NCBI GenBank assembly: GCA_019057975.1
Contig: JAHLWJ010000121.1
Location: 1-12,661 of the forward strand
DNA: 12,661 nucleotides
Direction of reading: 5' to 3'
Origin: Promethearchaeota archaeon
Lineage (GTDB): Archaea > Asgardarchaeota > Lokiarchaeia > Sigynarchaeales > SOKP01
This document shows positions 8,283 to 12,661 of this stretch, one piece after another. The notes beneath the pieces are model-generated. The model did not search any database. It was not told where the DNA came from and saw only the letters and a program-made list of their open reading frames with translations. Every line of letters begins with the position of its first letter. The first letter of the stretch is position 1. The translations under genes were made by a program, and so were the position numbers.

Positions 8283-10353
8283 TAGTATTGTTTTTTACTT
8301 TTTCAATTGACTTTCTCGCGTCATCTATTCTTTCTGGACTGAAAAGATCGATTTGAGTGGGGATTATATATCTTCCACTTCTAGTTTTTATTCTTGCAAA
8401 ACCAACATCTTCGGAGCTTATAATTTGGTTATAATAATCTTCAAAATCATAGTATTTTGAAAGTTCACGGACTTCTTTGTGATTATTAAGATGCGTAACT
8501 ATCCAATTGGATGTATTTGCTAAAACTTGTGAATCTACTGATGTTACCTCTTGGGTTGCATATATTAAACCAATTTTATATTTAGCAGCTTCTTTAGCCA
8601 ATCTAACATAAGGATCTGCTTCTGAAGGTTTTTCGAATTTAGTTCGATTAAATAAACGGTGTGCTTCTTCAATAAAGATTTGTATATTATTAAGAGGTTC
8701 ATTATTCCTGAATAATTTCGAGGCATCACTTAAAATTCCATGAATTATTCTTTCGGAACAATATTGTAAAACAATTTCATTTCCTAACGACAAATCAATT
8801 ATAACTATCTTTCCCTTTTTTAATTCATCAATAACTTCTTCAACATAATCTCTTGTTGTATCCGGTGAGTGATATTTTCTTAAAGGATTAAGTATTGTAA
8901 ACCCAATACGACCTTTTGGTTTTTTATAGAGTTCTAATATTGTTTTAAGTTGTTGATCAACCCATGGTTTATTTTTAAATTCTAAAGAGTGCTCCTTATT
9001 GTCAATAATCTTAATTACACGATCCCACCATTTTGTTATATTTCCTGGTGTTAATGTTAGGTTACCTCTATCAGTTGTAAATTGATCGATTTCTTCTAAA
9101 CCGTTGTTGATAATGTCAACGAGATCTTTATTTGCTTTTATTTTAATACTGAAATTTTTTGGCATATTAAATCCTCCTTTTTTTAAAGTAGCATATAACG
9201 CGGCTCTTCTACGTATAGCACGATAAAATCCAGAACGATCCTCCATTTCGGTCATTGGCCCTATTATATCTACCTCTCCAAAATTTTTTAAATATGCAGA
9301 TTGAGCCTCAGAAAAAACATGACTTTGAATCATACCCCATACTTCTTCAATAAGTTCTTTTTGAAAGAAATTTATACTCAGCGATTTTTCATTTTCTTCT
9401 AATTTTTTTTTACCATATCTAAATATTGTTACATAATTTGCTCCTAATTGTGATAATGCGGTTTTATCTTGAGGATTTACATTAGCATATTCTCCTGTCG
9501 GATCAAATAATAATTGTCCTATTTTTTCTTTATTTTCAATAGCATATTGGAACACCGATGTTGCAATTATTTTCATAGTATTCGATTTACCTAAACGTGT
9601 CATACCAAAAATAGCTGTTTTCATAGATATAAAATCTTCAATGTTAATCTTAACTGGAACTGATATTGGTTTTTTTTCCTCAATTTTTCTTGTTCTCCTA
9701 ATTGTTGAACTATATCTAACCGTACCAATTCTAATACGCTTTGGAAAGGGAATATTATTTTCTTGTCTTTCAATTTCTTCTTGTTTAGTTATTTCTGGGT
9801 AACTTGTAATAATCTCCAGGCTTTTGCTGTATAGTTTATAGACTTTATATCTACTTGCAGAATAAAAATTATCAATGTCACTCCCAAATGTTAAAATTCT
9901 ATTATCATTAACGACTTCTTCATAAAAAGTCCCAAGGACTTTAGCTTTTATTCCTGAAAATTGAATTTCATTACGCGTTAATATATCAATAATTTCTGAT
10001 GGTTCTTTTGTTGATTCTCTACCTTTTTCAATAATAATTTCACGCATTGCATCACTACGTACATTTATTAATTCTCTTTCCGTTGGCAATTGAGCAGGAC
10101 CAATAACGCGTAAAAGGATTATTTCTTCGTCATCTTCACTAATAGGGGCTTTCCCAGATTCCATTACGGATGCTAAAAGAAAACAATACTTAGGTATACC
10201 TCCTGCATTACTTTTCCAGATATCATTTGTTAAAATCAAACATTCCTCGAAACCCATGTTATATATACCTCCTACCAATTCAGCATTAGCAAGTAAATCC
10301 ATGAGTTTAAGCTCTTTAGTGATTATTTCATCTCTCAATATACTATTCTTCAT
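8275..10353 (-). CDS. herA: HerA-type hexameric DNA translocase/helicase (HerA/FtsK ATPase superfamily)
   Basis: HerA is a ring ATPase that pumps double-stranded DNA and works with NurA. This protein has 692 residues; archaeal HerA is usually about 500-600. The N-terminal 200 or so residues, starting near AELVGGIYNMGF (24-35), fit the HAS-barrel region that binds NurA. The RecA-like core has Walker A at 250-258 (GMTRLGKSN, K256, S257), LLFDPTGEYANV at 281-292, and Walker B at 557-565 (IQIFIEEAH) with the EEAH form typical of HerA. RLAKEAAKYKIGLIYATQEV (584-603) is the sensor region; the GRK often seen there is replaced by AAK, as in defence-associated relatives as far as I recall. An insert of roughly 130 residues (about 325-455) lies between the Walker motifs. 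The ATG at 10353 follows GAGGAA by five bases, a good ribosome site. It is the first gene of the probable five-gene unit and overlaps nurA. Family assignment is firm; defence role is inferred from neighbours. Confidence 0.93.
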   Translation of the reverse strand: MKNSILRDEIITKELKLMDLLANAELVGGIYNMGFEECLILTNDIWKSNAGGIPKYCFLLASVMESGKAPISEDDEEIILLRVIGPAQLPTERELINVRSDAMREIIIEKGRESTKEPSEIIDILTRNEIQFSGIKAKVLGTFYEEVVNDNRILTFGSDIDNFYSASRYKVYKLYSKSLEIITSYPEITKQEEIERQENNIPFPKRIRIGTVRYSSTIRRTRKIEEKKPISVPVKINIEDFISMKTAIFGMTRLGKSNTMKIIATSVFQYAIENKEKIGQLLFDPTGEYANVNPQDKTALSQLGANYVTIFRYGKKKLEENEKSLSINFFQKELIEEVWGMIQSHVFSEAQSAYLKNFGEVDIIGPMTEMEDRSGFYRAIRRRAALYATLKKGGFNMPKNFSIKIKANKDLVDIINNGLEEIDQFTTDRGNLTLTPGNITKWWDRVIKIIDNKEHSLEFKNKPWVDQQLKTILELYKKPKGRIGFTILNPLRKYHSPDTTRDYVEEVIDELKKGKIVIIDLSLGNEIVLQYCSERIIHGILSDASKLFRNNEPLNNIQIFIEEAHRLFNRTKFEKPSEADPYVRLAKEAAKYKIGLIYATQEVTSVDSQVLANTSNWIVTHLNNHKEVRELSKYYDFEDYYNQIISSEDVGFARIKTRSGRYIIPTQIDLFSPERIDDARKSIEKVKNNTSD

Positions 10354-10360
10354 TTATTCC
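10354..10360 (-). promoter_or_regulatory. Ribosome binding site of herA
   Basis: The minus strand reads GATGAGGAATAA directly before the ATG at 10353; the GAGG core is about six bases upstream. It supports this start over internal methionines such as residue 18. Confidence 0.6.
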
Positions 10361-10364
10361 TCAT

Positions 10365-10417
10365 CTAATAATTAGCTAATCAATAAATAATGTCTTTTGA
10401 TCTAATTTTTAAATTAG
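10365..10417. promoter_or_regulatory. Cluster of CTAAT/ATTAG palindromes before herA (possible operator)
   Basis: Within 65 bases of the herA start are five copies of CTAAT or its complement. They form CTAAT-A-ATTAG (10365-10375), the overlapping perfect palindrome ATTAGCTAAT (10371-10380), and CTAATTT-TT-AAATTAG (10402-10417), a 7-base inverted repeat with a 2-base centre. They lie between plausible promoter elements and the ribosome site, where a dimeric repressor could act on the whole unit. No regulator gene is visible in the window. The symmetry is seen; the operator role is inferred, and AT-rich sequence favours short palindromes. Confidence 0.35.
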
Positions 10418-10439
10418 TATGATATAGGTGTATTGACAA
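10411..10439 (-). promoter_or_regulatory. Possible promoter of the herA-nurA unit
   Basis: On the minus strand TTGTCA (10439-10434) is followed after 17 bases by TAATTT (10416-10411), a fair bacterial-type pair. The latter overlaps the CTAATTT palindrome. Alternatively, TATATC (10426-10421), or TTTTTATAAAAG near 10455-10466, could be an archaeal TATA box. I cannot decide between these readings without knowing the organism. Confidence 0.25.
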
Positions 10440-10823
10440 TTAAGTAACCCTAATTCTTTTATAAAAATATATGTTAAAAAGAAGTCTAAGAAATTCGTGA
10501 AATAACCGATTTCAATTCATTTGCCTTTTTCTATTTTTCTCTATTTTATGTAATTTGGAATATAAGGTAATGTAGGCCCTCAATTTCATCAACAAATGGA
10601 CTTACCATCAATAAGTACATAAAAGTCTTAAAATCTCTAATAACAGATCCTATTATAAGTTCGTTTATATATCAATAATTATATTGAAATCTATTCTCTA
10701 TAGAACTATTAGCTTAAATATATCTCAAATTCCTGAATCCTCCGAATCCTTATTTCGAATCATTTAGTAGATATATATTAACTTCTTTTCCAACCGGGTC
10801 ATTGATTAAAAATGCAAAAATTC
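10418..10823. other. Remainder of the 470-base gap between the membrane-protein gene and herA
   Basis: No intact gene is seen here. The minus strand holds a 41-codon coding-like stretch (10546-10671, listed separately) and a shorter one just after the membrane-protein stop (about 10757-10826), ending in INDPVGKEVNIYLLNDSK. On the plus strand a short repeat GAATCC/GAATCC/GAATCA lies at 10735, 10744 and 10757. No tRNA, CRISPR array or clear terminator was recognised. Confidence 0.5.
10546..10671 (-). pseudogene. Coding-like 41-codon fragment, possible decayed gene or small protein
   Basis: Between TGA (10672-10674) and TAA (10546-10548) the minus strand is open for 41 codons and reads like protein, for example IGSVIRDFKTFMYLLMVSP and VDEIEGLHYLIFQIT. 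The only ATG starts are internal (residues 18 and 22) and would give 20-24 residues with no ribosome site. It is on the same strand as all genes here and may be the remains of a gene lost between the membrane protein and herA. I recognise no family. Chance is possible in AT-rich DNA, though the balanced composition is not what poly-A/T sequence usually gives. Confidence 0.25.
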
Positions 10824-12230
10824 TTAGATATCTCCTAATATAAATTTGTAAAACTCTCTTATGAATGGTTGAAAAATTATAGCTACAATTAAAATAGTTA
10901 ATGAAACTAATATATATGTGAGATATTTTGAATAAATTCCAGGTTTAAACAGTCTTAAATGCTGAATCGTACCCCAATTTAAAGAGATAAGCAAAAGAGT
11001 AAGAATATTTATTGAAAATGTAAGAAAAACCCACGAATTAAATTCTGGGAGAAAGTACATAATAAAATCATAACAGAACAAATATCCTAAAGCAAGAATA
11101 ATCTGTAAAACAGATAAGAATAAAGGTAATCTATACCACCTTAAAATTTCTTTTTTGAATTTCAATACATTTCTGATTAAAATACTTGTTGTTAAGTTTT
11201 CAACTCGTTGATGATATAATTGGTGATCTACTTCAGAAGATTGGTATCTCAAGCGTCCAATTTCTTTAAAACCATCTTCCTTTAATTCTTCTGATAAGTT
11301 TTCTTCAGAACTATTTATTTTTAAACTATCGATTTTTTCTTGATAAAGCTTCTTAACTTTCTTCAACTCTGAATTTTGTATTTCTTCTATTTCTGGTACA
11401 TCTTGCAGTATCTTTTTTAATTTCTTCCTATTAAGAATAGATAAATATTTTTCATCTACTATCATTTCACATGTCTTTTCTGAATTAGAATCCCATACAC
11501 ATGATTCTTCAATTTCACATATATTTGGTATCTTTATCCAATAATCTACCAAATCTATTTTTTTCATAGGTGTGCAATATATGAGATAATGAAAAATATA
11601 CTTTTTACTTTTAAATAATGGTTTCTTAGTATATGCCTCTTCTAAATAATCTGTATTAATTTTTTTTTGTAAAAGCTCTAATGTCTTCTTTTTTCTTCTT
11701 TTTTCTTCATCATTATTTGAACCATTTTCGGAGTTTTTTTGTTTATCAGAATTCTTTAGTTCATTATTAAAGATAATAAATCTATCTAGAAAGCTAGAAA
11801 AAGCTTCAACTTTTGTGCTCCAAATATCTTGAATATTTGCAATAAAATAAAATGAATCACCAGTACTTAAAGGAGCATTTTGTAAATCTACAACTAGATG
11901 TTTTTCCTCATCCTGAAAAGCACAATTGAAAAACGAGCAATAACTATTGTTAATTCTAATATCAATAATATCCTCACCTTTAAGCATCCAACCTTCAGGA
12001 AAACAAATCCTTTTAATATTCGTAATGGGTTTATCAGTAGAATCTTTCTCATTAATTAGAAATAGGGCTTGATATTGCAATAAAGGATTTAAAATAGATT
12101 TTGAATAATCATGGTGATGTTCTTCCCATACTAAGCGGGTTATGACTTCTATTCTATAGGTTTCCTCACGTGGGCATGTTTTACACCTAAAATCTTTTTT
12201 TTCCTTATTTAAATTTGAATTATTACTCAT
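10824..12230 (-). CDS. Unrecognised protein with three C-terminal transmembrane helices and N-terminal CxxC
   Basis: I do not recognise this protein of 468 residues. It begins with a charged tail and FRCKTCPREE (C16 and C19, a CxxC), then an HHH at 38-40 in a region rich in alternating hydrophobic residues (about 20-140) that could form a beta-sandwich. Residues 158-195 are charged and low in complexity (NSENGSNNDEEKRRKKK), probably a linker. A charged, helical stretch (about 262-320, rich in E, K and L) could be a coiled coil. The C-terminus has three hydrophobic spans at about 367-393, 400-419 and 436-457, so the N-terminal 360 residues would face one side of the membrane; there is no signal peptide. 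The ATG at 12230 has AAGGA about 11 bases upstream. A gap of 470 bases separates it from herA, so membership of the defence unit is doubtful. It might be a membrane-anchored accessory protein or an unrelated neighbour. Confidence 0.8.
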   Translation of the reverse strand: MSNNSNLNKEKKDFRCKTCPREETYRIEVITRLVWEEHHHDYSKSILNPLLQYQALFLINEKDSTDKPITNIKRICFPEGWMLKGEDIIDIRINNSYCSFFNCAFQDEEKHLVVDLQNAPLSTGDSFYFIANIQDIWSTKVEAFSSFLDRFIIFNNELKNSDKQKNSENGSNNDEEKRRKKKTLELLQKKINTDYLEEAYTKKPLFKSKKYIFHYLIYCTPMKKIDLVDYWIKIPNICEIEESCVWDSNSEKTCEMIVDEKYLSILNRKKLKKILQDVPEIEEIQNSELKKVKKLYQEKIDSLKINSSEENLSEELKEDGFKEIGRLRYQSSEVDHQLYHQRVENLTTSILIRNVLKFKKEILRWYRLPLFLSVLQIILALGYLFCYDFIMYFLPEFNSWVFLTFSINILTLLLISLNWGTIQHLRLFKPGIYSKYLTYILVSLTILIVAIIFQPFIREFYKFILGDI

Positions 12231-12271
12231 TTCTCGTATTTTTCCTTATTTTAGTTTTTTAAAACATGTTT

Positions 12272-12280
12272 AAATTTATA
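12272..12280 (-). promoter_or_regulatory. Possible TATA box of the membrane-protein gene
   Basis: The minus strand reads CTATAAATTTAAAC, with the TATAAATTT core about 42 bases before the ATG at 12230. A transcription start about 27 bases downstream would leave a leader of roughly 20 bases containing the AAGGA ribosome site. This is consistent with an archaeal promoter. The neighbouring AAACATGTTT (12262-12271) is a perfect 10-base palindrome. Confidence 0.3.
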
Positions 12281-12322
12281 GTTTTTATTCCTCAATAGTT
12301 CAATACTTCATAGAAGTCTCAC

Positions 12323-12332
12323 AGGGCGCCCT
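12323..12332. repeat. GC-rich perfect palindrome AGGGCGCCCT
   Basis: This 10-base self-complementary site stands out as the only GC-rich block in very AT-rich surroundings, about 95 bases before the membrane-protein start. With no loop it cannot form a terminator hairpin as such. It may be a protein-binding site or a coincidence. Confidence 0.4.
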
Positions 12333-12379
12333 TTTAAATCAATTCACCAACCATAAATAAAACTTTTATAATTTAAAAT

Positions 12380-12574
12380 CTATCGTTTCATATTTAAATT
12401 TTTCTCAGTAGTGCCATATGAAGCAACCTTTTTATTTCTATATTTATTTTTCAGTGATTCAGCTATCCAATTCTTTATTCCAAGATAAAAATCTTTCTCT
12501 TTTATAAAATCTTTAGATATTCTAAATTCTAATTAAAAGCAAGAGTAGATGATTAAAAATTGTTTTACATCCAT
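12380..12574 (-). pseudogene. Broken ORF with an in-frame stop, on the same strand as the other genes
   Basis: From an ATG at 12574 the minus strand reads MDVKQFLIIYSCF, then TAA (12535-12533). It continues in the same frame for 50 codons to a TAG at 12380-12382. The second part reads like protein: SKDFIKEKDFYLGIKNWIAE, then SLKNKYRNKKVASYGTTEKN. It has no start codon of its own except a Met four codons from the end. This looks like the 3' end of a gene damaged by a nonsense change or deletion. I recognise no family. No good ribosome site precedes 12574, so the true upstream part may have been lost or lie in another frame. Confidence 0.35.
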
Positions 12575-12661
12575 ATTGGTGTAAATAATACTTGAGTAAT
12601 GCAAAAATCGTGAAACGGTTATTGTTCATAAATACTAAAAAGCAATAGAACCTTTTGATAT

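Larger units (their letters stand above)
12231..12661. other. Right-hand gap, upstream of the membrane-protein gene
   Basis: These 431 bases contain the broken ORF at 12380-12574 and the possible promoter near 12272. There is also one GC-rich palindrome, AGGGCGCCCT, at 12323-12332. I see no intact gene on either strand at the right edge. Confidence 0.55.

Noticed and set aside
1..10353. Assignment to BREX, DISARM, Dnd/Ssp or a plain type I system.
   Set aside because: No PglZ, BrxC, DrmA/DrmB, DndB-E or HsdR/HsdS-like protein is visible in the window.
1741..10402. GATC sites near the Mod-like start, before the GHKL gene and in the herA palindrome, as Dam-controlled switches.
   Set aside because: At this base composition GATC is expected about once per 380 bases, so a few sites in the gaps are not unusual, and the methylase target is unknown.
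10757..10830. Frameshifted extension of the membrane protein into the frame ending INDPVGKEVNIYLLNDSK.
   Set aside because: The membrane protein ends naturally after its third helix, and there is no slippery run at the junction.
12323..12336. AGGGCGCCCT followed by TTTT as a plus-strand terminator.
   Set aside because: A palindrome with no loop leaves only a three-pair stem, and no plus-strand gene ends there.
1..12661. CRISPR arrays, tRNA genes, insertion sequences with terminal repeats.
   Set aside because: I looked for regular repeats, cloverleaf-like segments and transposase motifs on both strands and recognised none.

Overview
The window is AT-rich DNA (roughly 28-30% G+C by eye) with all recognisable genes on the minus strand. 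Isoleucine is often ATA and arginine mostly AGA. Several starts have Shine-Dalgarno-like sites, and TATA-like boxes sit about 40-55 bases before several start codons. A HerA/NurA pair next to such sequence suggests an archaeon, and the long AT-rich gaps would suit an Asgard-type genome. A low-GC bacterium cannot be excluded: HerA/NurA pairs also occur in bacterial defence islands, and no ribosomal or other marker gene is present.

Layout in transcription order (right to left): 12661-12231 is a gap with a broken, coding-like ORF. 12230-10824 is an unrecognised protein with three C-terminal membrane helices. 10823-10354 is a 470-base gap with short coding-like fragments and a cluster of CTAAT/ATTAG palindromes before herA. 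10353-8275 encodes a HerA-type translocase. 8282-6918 encodes a NurA-type nuclease and overlaps herA by 8 bases. 6859-5714 encodes a D12-class (Dam-like) adenine methylase. 5552-2031 encodes a very large protein with a GHKL (HSP90/sacsin-type) ATPase at the N-terminus and a DUF3883/PD-(D/E)XK nuclease-like domain at the C-terminus. 1737 to the left edge encodes a beta-class, type III Mod-like adenine methyltransferase whose end lies outside the window.

The five genes from herA to the Mod-like gene read as a defence or DNA-modification island. Two methyltransferases would mark self DNA. The GHKL-nuclease giant and the HerA-NurA translocase/nuclease pair would be candidates for sensing and degrading unmarked DNA. 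That division of labour is inference. The combination does not match the core genes of BREX, DISARM, Dnd/Ssp or a plain type I or type III restriction system as far as the window shows, and HerA-NurA is not accompanied by Mre11/Rad50 as it usually is in the archaeal repair operon. A Res or other partner could lie beyond the left edge. The membrane protein may be an unrelated neighbour.
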